54,448 bases of DNA from Thioclava marina. GTDB taxonomy: Bacteria > Pseudomonadota > Alphaproteobacteria > Rhodobacterales > Rhodobacteraceae. Below the pieces are notes generated by a model that saw only the letters and a list, made by a program, of their open reading frames with translations, made no database searches and was not told the origin of the DNA. A program made the position numbers and the translations under genes. The stretch covers positions 1 through 54,448 of the forward strand of contig NZ_MPZS01000004.1 in NCBI RefSeq assembly GCF_002020135.1, given 5' to 3'. Positions 1 through 8,973 of this stretch are shown one piece after another; position 1 is the stretch's first letter, and every line of letters starts with the position of its first letter.

Positions 1-77
1 GAGATGAAGCTGGAGATGACAAGGCCCATGCCCGTCGCGAAGATGACGTAAAGCAGCGCGGCGAGGCTGAGCGCGGC
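1..77. repeat. Left copy of the 77-bp terminal direct repeat
   Basis: These 77 bases are identical to positions 54372-54448. An exact end overlap of this size is the usual signature of a circular molecule assembled as a linear contig, and it lies inside one coding sequence that continues in frame across the join. It should be counted once: the circle is 54,371 bp. It is not a biological repeat. Confidence 0.95.
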
Positions 78-2477
78 GAAGCTACCGCTTATCGGCACGC
101 CGAAAATGAAGATCGCGAAGAGAACCAGCAAGCCGAAGTTCAACATCCCGAGCGCGATATAGGGGAGTTGCTTGCCGAGAAGAAACTCGGTCCGCGTGAC
201 CGGGGTGACGTAGAGATTGACGATCGAGCCAAGCTCCTTTTCGCGCACGACACTGAGCGCGGCCAGCATTGCCGGGATCATCAGCAAGAGGATCGGGATG
301 ACCGCGGGCACCATCGCGGGAAGGCTTTCGACGTCGGGATTGTAACGGTAACGGGTCTCGATCGTGAAATCGCCCGTCACCGCCGCATCCCCGTAAAGCT
401 GCCGCAGATTCTGGGTGATCCACCAGGCGTGAATGCCCTGGACATAGCCCGAGACGGTTTCCGCCCGGGTGGGCATCGCCCCGTCGATCCAAGCGCCGAT
501 CGAGACCTCGCGCCCACGTGCCAGATCGGCGGCGAAACCAGGCGGGATTTCGATCGCAAGGCTGATTTTTCCCGCCTCCATTTGCCGGTCAAGATCGGCA
601 TAGCTGGTCAGAGGCGGCTGTTCGTCGAAATAGCGCGAGCCCGCGATCTGCGCGATATAATCGCGGCTGACCGGCGTCTGATCGTGATCGAGAGCGGCGA
701 ACCGAAGGTGCTCGACATCCATGGTGATGCCATAGCCGACGACCAGCATCAGAAGGGCCGAACCCAACATCGCCAGCGTCGCCCGGATCGGGTCGCGCAT
801 CAGTTCCAATGTCTCACGGAGCGTATAGCTCAACAGGCGCCGTGGGCTGAAGAAACGCGATGTGGGACGGTCCGAGGGGCGTTGCGGCACCTCCTCGGGC
901 ATTTCGGCCGCAGGGGTTTGAGAAGTCGCCTCATCGTCACGGGTCGCCGCCTCGAGGTAATGAATGAAAGCGCCTTCGAGATCCGCCTCGCCGGAGCGCG
1001 CGATGATCTGCGCGGGCGTGTCGCTGATCAGCACCTGACCCGCATGCATCAGCGAGATCCTGTCGCAACGCTCGGCCTCGTTCATGAAATGGGTCGAGAT
1101 GAAAATCGTCACGCCGTCGCCGCGCGACAGCTCGACGAGGATTTCCCAGAACCGGTCACGGGCGACCGGATCGACGCCCGAGGTCGGCTCGTCGAGAATC
1201 AGGATGTCCGGCTTGTGGATCATGGCTACGGCCAGCGACAGTCTCTGGCGCAGACCAAGCGGCAGCGCGGCAGGCAACGCGTCGAGATCCTCCGTGAGAT
1301 CGAAACGCCGGGTCATCTCGGCAACGCGCCCGGGGATCTCCCCGGCGGGCAGGCGGAACAGTCGCGCGTGCAGTTCGAGGTTCTGCCGCACCGTCAGCTC
1401 ACCATAGAGCGAAAAGGCCTGGCTCATGTATCCGATGCGCTGGCGCAGGGCCGCGTGGCCGCCCTCCATCGCCTCGTTGAACAGCCGAGAGCTGCCCTCC
1501 GATGGGCGCAAAAGGCCCGTCAGCATCTTCATCGTCGTGGTTTTCCCGCACCCGTTCGAGCCGAGGAACCCGAAGATCTCGCCCCTCTCGATCTGGAAGC
1601 TGACATCCCGGACGGCGGTGAAATCGCCAAAGCGCATCGTCAGATGTTCGGCCTCGATCGCGGGCCCGTCGCCATCCTCCGGCCGGGGCGGAATTTCCAC
1701 GGCATGATGACGGGCGCGCTCTGCTTCGGGCAAGAGCGCGATGAAGGCGGCGTCCAGGGTCTCGGCCCCGGTCTCTTCGAGAAGCTGCGCCGGGCTTCCG
1801 GTCGCCAGCACGCGGCCAGCGTTCATCGCGCAAAGCCAGTCGAAGCGCGCGGCTTCCTCCATATATGCGGTGGCGACGATGACGCTCATCCCCGGGCGCG
1901 TGACCCGCAGCCGCTCGACCAGTTCCCAGAACTGGCGCCGCGAGAGCGGGTCGACGCCGGTGGTCGGCTCGTCGAGGATCAACAGGTCTGGATCGTGGAT
2001 CAGGGCGCAACACAGCCCCAGTTTCTGCTTCATCCCGCCCGAGAGCTTCCCCGCCGGGCGCCCGGCGAACGGAGCAAGCCCGGTGGCGGTGAGCAACTCG
2101 TCGATGCGGCGGCGGCGCTCGTCGGCATCCTGTCCGAAGAGACGACCGAAGAAATCGACATTCTCGCGCACCGAGAGCGTGGCGTAGAGGTTGCGGCCCA
2201 GTCCCTGCGGCATGTAGGCGACGCGCGGCCCGATCTGACGGCGGTGGCCGGAATCGTCCATGTCGCCGTCCAGCACCTCGACCCGCCCCTCCTGGATTCG
2301 GCGCGCCCCGGCGATCAGCGAAAGCAGCGTCGACTTACCGACCCCGTCGGGGCCGATCAGCCCGGCCATGCTGCCTGCGGGAATGTCGAGGCTCACCGCT
2401 TCGAGTGCCACGTCGCGGCGAAAGTGGTGGCTGACGCCCGCCAGCCGGGCGACCGGAGGGACGACCGGGTCGGTCAT
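1..2477 (-). CDS. rbbA: RbbA-like ABC transporter fusion (ATPase-ATPase-permease), N-terminal 825 codons
   Basis: This is the 5' part of a 916-residue protein whose last 91 codons lie at 54371-54098 after circularisation. Two ABC ATPase domains come first. The first has Walker [10 protein letters not shown] at about residues 42-50, and the second has GSNGCGKTT at about 306-314, followed by an [13 protein letters not shown]-type H-loop region. An ABC-2 membrane domain starts near residue 546, with a large periplasmic loop and a cluster of membrane helices towards the end. Two ATPases plus one permease in a single chain of about 910 residues is the RbbA/YhiH arrangement. The ATG at 2477 overlaps the stop of the HlyD gene by 4 bp (ATGA), so the two are probably translationally coupled. 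The likely role is the core of a tripartite export pump together with the neighbouring HlyD and YhhJ proteins; the substrate is unknown. Confidence 0.92.
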   Translation of the reverse strand, partial: MTDPVVPPVARLAGVSHHFRRDVALEAVSLDIPAGSMAGLIGPDGVGKSTLLSLIAGARRIQEGRVEVLDGDMDDSGHRRQIGPRVAYMPQGLGRNLYATLSVRENVDFFGRLFGQDADERRRRIDELLTATGLAPFAGRPAGKLSGGMKQKLGLCCALIHDPDLLILDEPTTGVDPLSRRQFWELVERLRVTRPGMSVIVATAYMEEAARFDWLCAMNAGRVLATGSPAQLLEETGAETLDAAFIALLPEAERARHHAVEIPPRPEDGDGPAIEAEHLTMRFGDFTAVRDVSFQIERGEIFGFLGSNGCGKTTTMKMLTGLLRPSEGSSRLFNEAMEGGHAALRQRIGYMSQAFSLYGELTVRQNLELHARLFRLPAGEIPGRVAEMTRRFDLTEDLDALPAALPLGLRQRLSLAVAMIHKPDILILDEPTSGVDPVARDRFWEILVELSRGDGVTIFISTHFMNEAERCDRISLMHAGQVLISDTPAQIIARSGEADLEGAFIHYLEAATRDDEATSQTPAAEMPEEVPQRPSDRPTSRFFSPRRLLSYTLRETLELMRDPIRATLAMLGSALLMLVVGYGITMDVEHLRFAALDHDQTPVSRDYIAQIAGSRYFDEQPPLTSYADLDRQMEAGKISLAIEIPPGFAADLARGREVSIGAWIDGAMPTRAETVSGYVQGIHAWWITQNLRQLYGDAAVTGDFTIETRYRYNPDVESLPAMVPAVIPILLLMIPAMLAALSVVREKELGSIVNLYVTPVTRTEFLLGKQLPYIALGMLNFGLLVLFAIFIFGVPISGSFAALSLAALLYVIFATGMGLVISSFI

Positions 2478-3544
2478 TTCACCAGATGGGCGTCAAGCGC
2501 CGCGGGCCAGGCCGCCTCGGAGTCGAGCCGGACATAGGCGACCCCCGGCAAGCCCGTCTTCACGTAATCGCTGTATTTCTTCAGCAAGTCGGGCTCGATC
2601 GAGACCTTGACGCGGAACATCAGCTTCTCGCGCTCGACCTGCGTTTCGACCGTTTTGGGGGTGAACTGGGCGACATCGGCAACGTAGGTGACCTGCGCCG
2701 GCACCGTCATGTCGGGGGCGGCGTCCAGCACGATACGGGCCGGGGTTCCAAGCGCGATGCGCCCGGCCTCGCGCGTCGGCAGGAAGATCGTCATGTAGAC
2801 ATCGCCGATATCGGCGAGGTTGAGCACCCGCCCGCCAGCGCCGACGATCTCACCCTCGCGGGCGATGATGTATTGCACACGCCCGTCGCGCGGCGCCACC
2901 AGCGTGGTATCGGAGAGCCGAACATTGATCGAAGCGATGGCGGCATCGGCGACCTCGACCGCGGCCTGCGCGTCGACCACCCCGGCCTTGGCGGTGTTGA
3001 TCGCCGCCTCTGCCGCGGCGCTCTTGGCTTCGGCCACCGCGATGGCAGCCCGGGCGCTCAGCGCCTGCGCACGAACGGCGTCCAGCGTCGCCTGCGAGGC
3101 GGTGCTGGTCTCGGCCAGCTTGCTGGTGCGTTCATATTGCTTCTGGGCCGCATCATTGGCCGCTTTCGCTTCATCGACGCCCGCCGCAGCCGCCCGTTGC
3201 TCGGCCTCGGCCTGCTGGACCCGGTTCTTTGCGGTATCGACCGACAACAGCGCGCGCTTGCGCTCGGCCTCGGCCTGCACCAGGGCGACCTTGATCTCGC
3301 GACTGTCGAGCTCGGCCAGCGGCTGACCGACGCGGACAAACTCGCCCTCACGCACCAGGATCTTGCTGATCTGCCCGGCGGTCTTCGACGCCACGTCGAT
3401 GCTGACGGCCTCGATCCGGCCGTTGGCTTCGGCAAAACCTGCCGGCACCGAAGAGGCGCCCTGCAGCCTCCAGTAACCGATGGCGGCGACGACAAGCACC
3501 GCAACGAGACCGGCCATTCCCCATTTCGTGCTCAACCGGGCCAT
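2474..3544 (-). CDS. HlyD/YhiI-family periplasmic adaptor (membrane fusion protein)
   Basis: The protein has 356 residues. It has one N-terminal membrane anchor (about residues 10-27), a biotinyl-lipoyl-like half ([18 protein letters not shown]...[16 protein letters not shown]), and a long alanine-, glutamate- and lysine-rich coiled-coil hairpin from about 85 to 205. The second lipoyl half follows ([29 protein letters not shown]) and then beta-barrel domains. This is the standard order of an adaptor that links an inner-membrane transporter to an outer-membrane channel. The start at 3544 has a good AAGGAG ribosome-binding site about 8 bases away. It is the first gene of the operon hlyD-rbbA-yhhJ and is divergent from the TetR gene. 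No TolC-like channel is encoded here, so one from the host chromosome would be needed. Confidence 0.92.
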   Translation of the reverse strand: MARLSTKWGMAGLVAVLVVAAIGYWRLQGASSVPAGFAEANGRIEAVSIDVASKTAGQISKILVREGEFVRVGQPLAELDSREIKVALVQAEAERKRALLSVDTAKNRVQQAEAEQRAAAAGVDEAKAANDAAQKQYERTSKLAETSTASQATLDAVRAQALSARAAIAVAEAKSAAAEAAINTAKAGVVDAQAAVEVADAAIASINVRLSDTTLVAPRDGRVQYIIAREGEIVGAGGRVLNLADIGDVYMTIFLPTREAGRIALGTPARIVLDAAPDMTVPAQVTYVADVAQFTPKTVETQVEREKLMFRVKVSIEPDLLKKYSDYVKTGLPGVAYVRLDSEAAWPAALDAHLVK

Positions 3545-3596
3545 AACGCGGCTCCTTCATCTGCAAGAGGGCGTGCATTTTCACGGCCTCGCCCCT

Positions 3597-3612
3597 GTCA
3601 ACACCTGTTGAC
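3597..3612. promoter_or_regulatory. Probable TetR operator between hlyD and tetR
   Basis: GTCAAC-ACCT-GTTGAC is an inverted repeat with 6-bp perfect arms. It lies in the 101-bp gap between the divergent hlyD (start 3544) and tetR (start 3646) genes. A dyad of this size in a divergent promoter region is the usual place for a TetR-family operator that represses both genes. Assignment to this TetR is an inference from position. Confidence 0.6.
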
Positions 3613-3645
3613 TAATCGTATCGGTAAACGCATTCAAGGAGCCCC

Positions 3646-4230
3646 ATGGCAAAACCCGAGCAACATCCGTCCGAATCGCCCAAACTGTTGTCCCGACAGC
3701 GCATTCTGGCAGCAGCCTGCGAGATTTTTTCGCGCAAATCCTATGCCAGCGTCGGCCTGCGCGAAATCGCGGCGCGCGCCGGTGTCGATGTGGCCTATGC
3801 CCACCGCAGCTTCGGCTCGAAGCTCGGTCTTTTCACCGAGGCATTCCGGTCCGCGATCCGCTCCGATATCGCCGTGCTTCTGGAATGCGACGATCTGGCC
3901 GAAACGATGGCTGAAATCTTTCTGGCGCGCAGCGAAGCGTCCCCCGGAGAGCTTGGCACGGGGCTCAGCATCCTGTTGCATTCGGTTGGCGACCCCGACG
4001 CGATCGAGGCTTTGCGGGGTGTCGCCACCACCGAGTTTCTCGAACCCCTGCGCAAGCGCATGGATTCCGGCGGGCAGGACAGCATCGTGCTTTCGGGGGC
4101 GTTGCTCGCCGGGTTGGGGATCACCCTCCAGGTGCTTGATTTCGAAGCCCTCGAAATGCCCGACCGGGAGGCCTTCAAGCGACGAGTCGTCTCGATCCTG
4201 AGAGGCATTGCCGCCGGTGAGACGGCATGA
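3646..4230 (+). CDS. TetR-family transcriptional regulator
   Basis: The protein has 194 residues. The N-terminal helix-turn-helix is clear (RQRILAAACEIFSRKSYASVGLREIAARAGVDVAYAHRSFGSKLGLF, about residues 17-64). The rest is a helical ligand-binding domain with weak family resemblance, as usual. CAAGGAG precedes the ATG. The gene is transcribed away from the hlyD-rbbA-yhhJ export operon across a short gap carrying a dyad, so it most likely represses that operon and itself until an exported compound binds. The inducer is unknown. Confidence 0.9.
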   Translation: MAKPEQHPSESPKLLSRQRILAAACEIFSRKSYASVGLREIAARAGVDVAYAHRSFGSKLGLFTEAFRSAIRSDIAVLLECDDLAETMAEIFLARSEASPGELGTGLSILLHSVGDPDAIEALRGVATTEFLEPLRKRMDSGGQDSIVLSGALLAGLGITLQVLDFEALEMPDREAFKRRVVSILRGIAAGETA

Positions 4231-4353
4231 CCCGCTCGCGCATCCGACGCTGACACCGCCCTTTCGCCCCCAAGCATGGCAGCTTTGGCGTAAGCCGCGC
4301 CGCATCGAACGAAGTCTCGCAAATGGCGGCGAAGGGCCGGTTTGGTCGGCGGG

Positions 4354-4965
4354 TCACCAGACGGGAGGCGTGGTCACCCACATGATCTTGCAGATGTCCG
4401 GGCCGACATTGCGGAACCGGTGCGGCCGCTTGCTTTCGAACTGGAATGAATCGCCTTCGCGAAGCCGATAGCTGTTCTCATCGACGAAAAGCTCCGCCTC
4501 GCCGCAAAGCACGACACCGCATTCTTCGCCTTCGTGGCTGTAGGATTCATCGCCCGATCCGCCACCGGGCTCCATCACGATTTCCATGACCTGCAAGCTG
4601 CCCTCGTCATGGGCCGTCAGGAAGGATTTCACCATGCCCCGGTCGCCGAAATCCACCGTACGTCGATGCCCCGATCGCACGATCAGGCCGTTTTCGCGAT
4701 CGGCCGCCGGATCCGCTTCGAAGAGCGACATGAAGGGGATGCCTATCACCTCGCAGATCGCGCGCAGATTGCGCACCGAGGGGGAGGAAATTCCACGCTC
4801 GATCTGGCTCAGCAGCCCCGTCGAGATCCCGACCCCGTCCGCGACGGTCTGCAGGGACAGCCGGCGATCCCGGCGCGCGCGGCGCACCGCATCGCCAAGC
4901 GACACATCATCGAGACCGCCGAGCGGGTCGGGCTGCAATCTTGCTTCGGTCGGGGCGAGGGGCAT
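4354..4965 (-). CDS. XRE-cupin transcriptional regulator (PuuR-like architecture)
   Basis: The protein has 203 residues from the ATG at 4965, which has AGAAGAG about 6 bases upstream. A TTG ten codons further up (4995) is possible but lacks that site. The N-terminal half is an XRE helix-turn-helix (LGDAVRRARRDRRLSLQTVADGVGISTGLLSQIERGISSPSVRNL). The C-terminal half is a cupin barrel (SHEGEECGVVLCGEAELFVDENSYRLREGDSFQFESKRPHRFRN) that normally binds a small molecule. The layout matches PuuR and related regulators of polyamine or amino-acid use. The gene is divergent from the ABC importer and oxidase operon, and two identical-geometry dyads lie between them. It probably represses that operon and is relieved by the imported substrate. 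Confidence 0.9.
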   Translation of the reverse strand: MPLAPTEARLQPDPLGGLDDVSLGDAVRRARRDRRLSLQTVADGVGISTGLLSQIERGISSPSVRNLRAICEVIGIPFMSLFEADPAADRENGLIVRSGHRRTVDFGDRGMVKSFLTAHDEGSLQVMEIVMEPGGGSGDESYSHEGEECGVVLCGEAELFVDENSYRLREGDSFQFESKRPHRFRNVGPDICKIMWVTTPPVW

Positions 4966-5065
4966 GGGCGGCTCTTCTTTCACTAGGGAAGGCAACGTCG
5001 ATCGGAACTTCTTTATATGAAACGTTCAGCTTGTGGATAAGAAAAATCTACGATTTCGCGTCATT

Positions 5066-5081
5066 CTTCACCAATATGAAG
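5066..5081. promoter_or_regulatory. Candidate XRE-cupin operator 1 (CTTCA-N6-TGAAG)
   Basis: CTTCA-CCAATA-TGAAG is a dyad with perfect 5-bp arms and a 6-bp spacer, in the AT-rich gap between the regulator gene and the ABC operon. A second dyad of exactly the same form starts 49 bp downstream. Matching arms, spacer and context suggest a paired operator. Confidence 0.55.
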
Positions 5082-5114
5082 ATTGTGAAGGTTGTCGCTT
5101 GAGAATGCAATGTT

Positions 5115-5130
5115 CTTCATTATAGTGAAG
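5115..5130. promoter_or_regulatory. Candidate XRE-cupin operator 2 (CTTCA-N6-TGAAG)
   Basis: CTTCA-TTATAG-TGAAG has the same arms and spacer length as the dyad at 5066-5081. It lies about 48 bases before the start of the binding-protein gene, near where the promoter -10 region or transcription start could be. This fits repression of the importer operon. Confidence 0.55.
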
Positions 5131-5177
5131 CCTATTCAAATGCGCCCGAAGATGCGCTCACAACAGGGAAAATTCCG

Positions 5178-5915
5178 ATGAAACTTCGAATGCTCACCCT
5201 CGTCAGCACTCTCACCCTGAGTGCGTTTGGCGCCCATGCCGGCGATTTGACCGTCGGCGTGACCACCACCGGCGTCCCCTTCACCTTCGTCGACACCGCA
5301 ACGCAGCAGCCCACCGGCGCGATGGTGGATCTTGCGGCGGCGATCGCCGAGGATATCGGAGACACACCGAAATTCGCGGTCACCCAGTTCTCGGCACTGA
5401 TCCCCGCGCTCGACACCGGCAAGATCGACCTGATCTCGGCGGGCATGTTCGCCACGGACAAGCGCAAGGAAGTCGTCGATTTCTCGGACACGGTTTACAG
5501 CTATGGCGATGCGATGTTCGTGGCCGCCGATGACGACACCGCCTATCAGATCGACGATCTGGCCGGCGAAGTCGTCGGCGCGCAGATCGGCACGACCTTT
5601 GCCGACAAGCTGCAGGCGAAGGGGATCTTCAAGGAGGTGAAACTCTACGACAGCCTCGTCGACATCATGCGCGACGTGAAGCTTGGCCGGATCAAGGCCG
5701 GTTTCGGCGACAAGCCGATCATCGCCTATCAAGTCGCCCAGACCCCCGCGCTCGGCGTGCATCTGGTCGATGGCTACACCCCGATGGGGATCGGCAATGT
5801 GGCGCTTGCGGTATCCAAGGAAAATCCGGAGCTGCTGGCCAAGGTCAATGCCTCGATCGCGGCCATGAAGGACAGCGGCGAGCTGACCGAGATCTTCGCG
5901 AAATACGGCCTCTGA
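5178..5915 (+). CDS. Periplasmic amino-acid-type solute-binding protein (SBP family 3)
   Basis: The protein has 245 residues with a signal peptide cut near AFGAHA|GD. The mature chain shows the family 3 fold: LTVGVTTTGVPFTFVD, then VDLAAAIAEDIG, then LDTGKIDLISAGMFATDKRKEVVDFSDTVY, and a C-terminal lobe ending MKDSGELTEIFAKYGL. Such proteins capture polar amino acids, opines or related amines for an ABC importer. It is the first gene of the operon, with permease, ATPase and an oxidase following. The substrate cannot be read from the sequence; an amine or amino acid is likely because the fourth gene is a DAO-type oxidase. Confidence 0.92.
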   Translation: MKLRMLTLVSTLTLSAFGAHAGDLTVGVTTTGVPFTFVDTATQQPTGAMVDLAAAIAEDIGDTPKFAVTQFSALIPALDTGKIDLISAGMFATDKRKEVVDFSDTVYSYGDAMFVAADDDTAYQIDDLAGEVVGAQIGTTFADKLQAKGIFKEVKLYDSLVDIMRDVKLGRIKAGFGDKPIIAYQVAQTPALGVHLVDGYTPMGIGNVALAVSKENPELLAKVNASIAAMKDSGELTEIFAKYGL

Positions 5916-5973
5916 TCCGATCCCGGGCCCGGCGCGGCGGCGTCGGGCCCCTGCCTTTCTACAGGAGGCCATC

Positions 5974-6630
5974 ATGGCGCCCCTCACCGAGCGGATGCAG
6001 GACTATCTGCCGCTGCTGATCACCGGCCTGTGGCGCACCGTCGCGGTGTCGCTGCTCGCCCTTATCCTTGCGACGGCACTGGGCCTTGTCTGGGCCATGC
6101 TGCGCACTTCGCGCAATGTCTGGCTGGAGCGCCCCGCACGGTTCATCGTCGAATTCCTGCGCGGGATCCCGATCCTCGTCGTGTTGTTCTACATCTATTT
6201 CGTGATGCCCGAGATCGGCATCGATCTGAGCGCCTTTCAGGCCGGGGTGATCGGTCTCGCGCTGACCTATTCGTGCTACATCGGCGAAACCTTCCGGGGC
6301 GGCATTGAAGCCGTCGATCGCGGGCAGGTCGAGGCGGCGAAGTCCATCGGCATGCGCCATGGCAAGATGATGCGCCGGATCATTCTGCCACAGGCGGTGC
6401 GGATCGCCTTGCCTCCCTATGGCAACAACATGGTGATGCTGCTCAAGGACAGCTCGCAGGTCTCGGTGATCTCGGTCGCCGAGCTCACGATGCAGGGCAA
6501 GATGCTTGCCTCCTCGACCTTCGACAACATGACCGTCTTCACGATGGTCGCTGCGCTCTATCTCTGCCTCACCATCCCGCTCAACATCGTGATGCGCCAG
6601 GTCGAGCTGAAAATGGGGAAATCGCGATGA
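5974..6630 (+). CDS. Polar amino-acid ABC transporter permease (HisM/GlnP type)
   Basis: The protein has 218 residues and about five membrane helices. The cytoplasmic EAA loop that docks the ATPase is present (EAAKSIGMRHGKMMRRIILPQAVRIALPPYGNNMVMLLKDSS). A strong AGGAGG-type site precedes the ATG. Only one permease is encoded, so the channel is probably a homodimer. Its stop overlaps the ATPase start by 4 bp. Confidence 0.92.
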   Translation: MAPLTERMQDYLPLLITGLWRTVAVSLLALILATALGLVWAMLRTSRNVWLERPARFIVEFLRGIPILVVLFYIYFVMPEIGIDLSAFQAGVIGLALTYSCYIGETFRGGIEAVDRGQVEAAKSIGMRHGKMMRRIILPQAVRIALPPYGNNMVMLLKDSSQVSVISVAELTMQGKMLASSTFDNMTVFTMVAALYLCLTIPLNIVMRQVELKMGKSR

Positions 6631-7358
6631 TCCGCTTCGAGAATGTCCACAAGTCCTACGGGCGTCACGAGGTGCTCAAGGGGATCGACGCCGAGGTCGA
6701 GAAGGGGCAGGTCGTCTGCCTGATCGGGGCGTCCGGCTCGGGCAAGTCCACCCTGTTGCGCTGCGTGAACGGTCTGGAGGATTACCAGGCGGGCGGCATC
6801 TTCATCGATGATCGCAAGGTCGACGCCCATGCCGCGAGCATCCACGACATCCGCACCCGTGTCGCGATGGTGTTCCAGCGTTTCAACCTGTTTCCTCATA
6901 TGACCGCCCTCGAAAACGTCATGGAGGGGCCAGCGCAGGTGCTGCGAGAGGATCGCAAGGAGGTGCGCGCCCGGGCCGAGGAGCATCTGCGAAGTGTCGG
7001 TCTGGCCGACAAGATGGATTTCTATCCCTCCGCGCTCTCCGGCGGTCAACAGCAGCGCGTCGCGATCGCCCGCGCCCTTGCGATGCGACCCGAGGCAATC
7101 CTGCTCGACGAACCGACATCGGCGCTCGATCCGGAGATGGTCGGCGAGGTGTTGAATGTGCTGCGCGATCTGGCGGACGCGCATATGACCATGCTGATCG
7201 TGACCCACGAAATTCAGTTCGCGCGCGAAGTGGCCGACAGGGTCTTCTTCCTCGACAGCGGCAGGATCGCCGAGCAGGGCACCGCCGAAGAGGTTCTCGC
7301 GCGCCCGAAAAGCGAACGGACGCAGGAATTCCTGCGTCGCGTCAGTCATTTGCTGTAA
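6627..7358 (+). CDS. Amino-acid ABC transporter ATPase (HisP/GlnQ type)
   Basis: The protein has 243 residues with every ABC motif intact: Walker A GASGSGKST (about residues 33-41), Q-loop MVFQRFNLFPHMT, signature LSGGQQQRVAIARALA, Walker B ILLDEPTSALD and H-loop TH near the end. The form QRFNLFPHMTALENV is typical of the polar amino-acid uptake subfamily. It overlaps the permease gene by 4 bp and lies 12 bases before the oxidase gene, so the four genes form one operon. Confidence 0.95.
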   Translation: MIRFENVHKSYGRHEVLKGIDAEVEKGQVVCLIGASGSGKSTLLRCVNGLEDYQAGGIFIDDRKVDAHAASIHDIRTRVAMVFQRFNLFPHMTALENVMEGPAQVLREDRKEVRARAEEHLRSVGLADKMDFYPSALSGGQQQRVAIARALAMRPEAILLDEPTSALDPEMVGEVLNVLRDLADAHMTMLIVTHEIQFAREVADRVFFLDSGRIAEQGTAEEVLARPKSERTQEFLRRVSHLL

Positions 7359-7370
7359 GCGGAGCCGATC

Positions 7371-8636
7371 ATGAGCTTTCAATCCCTCTGGGCCGCGACC
7401 GCACCGGACGCCTCGGCCTTTCCACGCCTGACGGAAAGTCTCAAGGCCGATGTCCTCGTGATCGGCGCCGGGTTCCAGGGCCTGTCCGCAGCGCTGCATC
7501 TGGCCGAGGCCGGGGTCGATGTGGTGGTGCTCGAGGCCGGGCAGCCCGGTTCGGGCGCCTCGGGCCGCAATGGCGGGCAGGTGATCCCGGGACTGAAGGA
7601 CGATCCCGATGCGCTGGACCGGCTCTGGGGACCGCAAGCGACCGAATTCGCCGGGTCGACCGCCGATGTGGTTTTCGATCTGGTCGCGCGGCTCGGGCTC
7701 GATTGCGACGCGGTCCGCGACGGCTGGATTCAGGCCGGGACCAAGCCGGTGCATCTGGCGGGTTTGCGCGAGCGGATGGCGCAATGGGCCGCGCGCGGCG
7801 CTCCGGTGCAATGGCTCGAAGCCGAAGACATGGCGCGCGAGATCGGCTCGCGGAGTTTCGCGGGAGGCTGGATCGACCGGCGTGCGGGCAAGCTCCATCC
7901 GCTGAAATACGCCCGGGAGCTGGCACGGGTCGCGACGGCGGCCGGAGCACGGATTTTCGGCGGCTCGCCCGTTGCCTCGCTTCTGCGCGAAGGGACAGGC
8001 TGGCGAGCCGAACTCGCTTCGGGGCCCGCCGTGCGCGCCGAGCGGGTTTTGCTGGCAACCAATGTCTACACGCCGCCCACCCTCAATCGTGATCTTGCCC
8101 GCGCAACGGTGCCGGCCAACAGCTTCCAGGTCGCGACAAGGCCGCTGCCCGCCGCGCTGCTCGCGCAGATCCTGCCCAATGGCGCGGTGGTCTCGGAAGC
8201 GCGACGCGTCGGCACCTACTTCCGGATCGGACCCGGCAACCGGCTGATGCTTGGCGGCCGCGGGCAGTTCGCGGATCCGACCCGCGCCACGCATTTTCGC
8301 CGCATCGAGGCCGAAATGCGCGCGTTCTTCGGGCCGGTTCTGGGCCGAGATATCGAAATCGAGCATCGCTGGTTCGGGCGCGTCGGCATGACCGCCGATC
8401 ATCGGATCCGGATCTGTGAACCGGAACCGGGGATGTTGCTCGCGACCGGGTTCAACGGACGTGGGGTGGCTTTGTCGACGGCACTCGGCAAGGCGTTTGC
8501 CGCCTATCTGACGCAAGGCGCCGCAATGCCGATTCCCGTTGCCAAGACGATCAAGACGCTCCCGTTTCATGCCCTGCACGCGCTCTACGGCACCGTCGCA
8601 ATCGAATACTACCGCCTGCGCGACCGCTTCGACTGA
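7371..8636 (+). CDS. FAD-dependent amine/amino-acid oxidoreductase (DAO family, PuuB-like)
   Basis: The protein has 421 residues. The N-terminal Rossmann motif is VLVIGAGFQGLSAALHLAEAGVDVVVLEAGQPGSGASGRNGGQ (about residues 29-72), including the GASGRNGG segment common in gamma-glutamylputrescine oxidase-like and sarcosine/glycine oxidase-like enzymes. A C-terminal FAD-contact segment reads MLLATGFNGRGVALSTALGKA. It should oxidise a primary or secondary amine to the imine or carbonyl with release of peroxide. Its place behind an importer and under an XRE-cupin regulator suggests breakdown of the imported amine. The exact substrate is not known. Confidence 0.88.
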   Translation: MSFQSLWAATAPDASAFPRLTESLKADVLVIGAGFQGLSAALHLAEAGVDVVVLEAGQPGSGASGRNGGQVIPGLKDDPDALDRLWGPQATEFAGSTADVVFDLVARLGLDCDAVRDGWIQAGTKPVHLAGLRERMAQWAARGAPVQWLEAEDMAREIGSRSFAGGWIDRRAGKLHPLKYARELARVATAAGARIFGGSPVASLLREGTGWRAELASGPAVRAERVLLATNVYTPPTLNRDLARATVPANSFQVATRPLPAALLAQILPNGAVVSEARRVGTYFRIGPGNRLMLGGRGQFADPTRATHFRRIEAEMRAFFGPVLGRDIEIEHRWFGRVGMTADHRIRICEPEPGMLLATGFNGRGVALSTALGKAFAAYLTQGAAMPIPVAKTIKTLPFHALHALYGTVAIEYYRLRDRFD

Positions 8637-8973
8637 CCGTTGCCGTCACGGTGCTGCGAGAAGCGCCCCTCTGATGCCGCTTCGGCCAATTTCGGCTCGC
8701 GCGATGGGGAGGGGCGTCGCAACGATGCCACCGGTTCCAAGCCACCCGTTCGCGGAAGTCGGCGGGACAAAAGGGGCGTGCAGAAAGGATTTCACATCTC
8801 GAATGTGAGCACGTTACAGTCTCGTCACGACAGCCTTATCGGGCCTCTCAAAGGCCCGGCATTGAAGCGTCTGGCGCGTTCCCCTCGTTGGGTTGCGCTT
8901 CCGGTCGAGGGTGGACGGCGAAGCAGTCTTGCGGAGGATCTTTCGCCACAATGAGTTGGGAGAGCGCGGCGAA
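8637..8973. other. Non-coding stretch after the oxidase operon
   Basis: I see no convincing gene in these 337 bases. An inverted repeat (CGCCCCTC at 8665-8672 against GAGGGGCG at 8709-8716, with a long inner loop) may end the upstream operon, but there is no T-run. The promoter of the methyltransferase gene must lie in the right half; no strong consensus stands out. Confidence 0.4.

Noticed and set aside
1-2477. Truncated ABC transporter or pseudogene at the window start
   Set aside because: The frame continues intact across the circular junction into 54371-54098.
168-2537. 789-codon plus-strand frame opposite rbbA
   Set aside because: Antisense shadow; the minus strand carries two complete ABC ATPase domains with all motifs.
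3597-3612. Fourth parS site
   Set aside because: GTCAACACCTGTTGAC has the arms in the opposite order to GTTGAC...GTCAAC and lies in a TetR divergent promoter; an operator explains it better.
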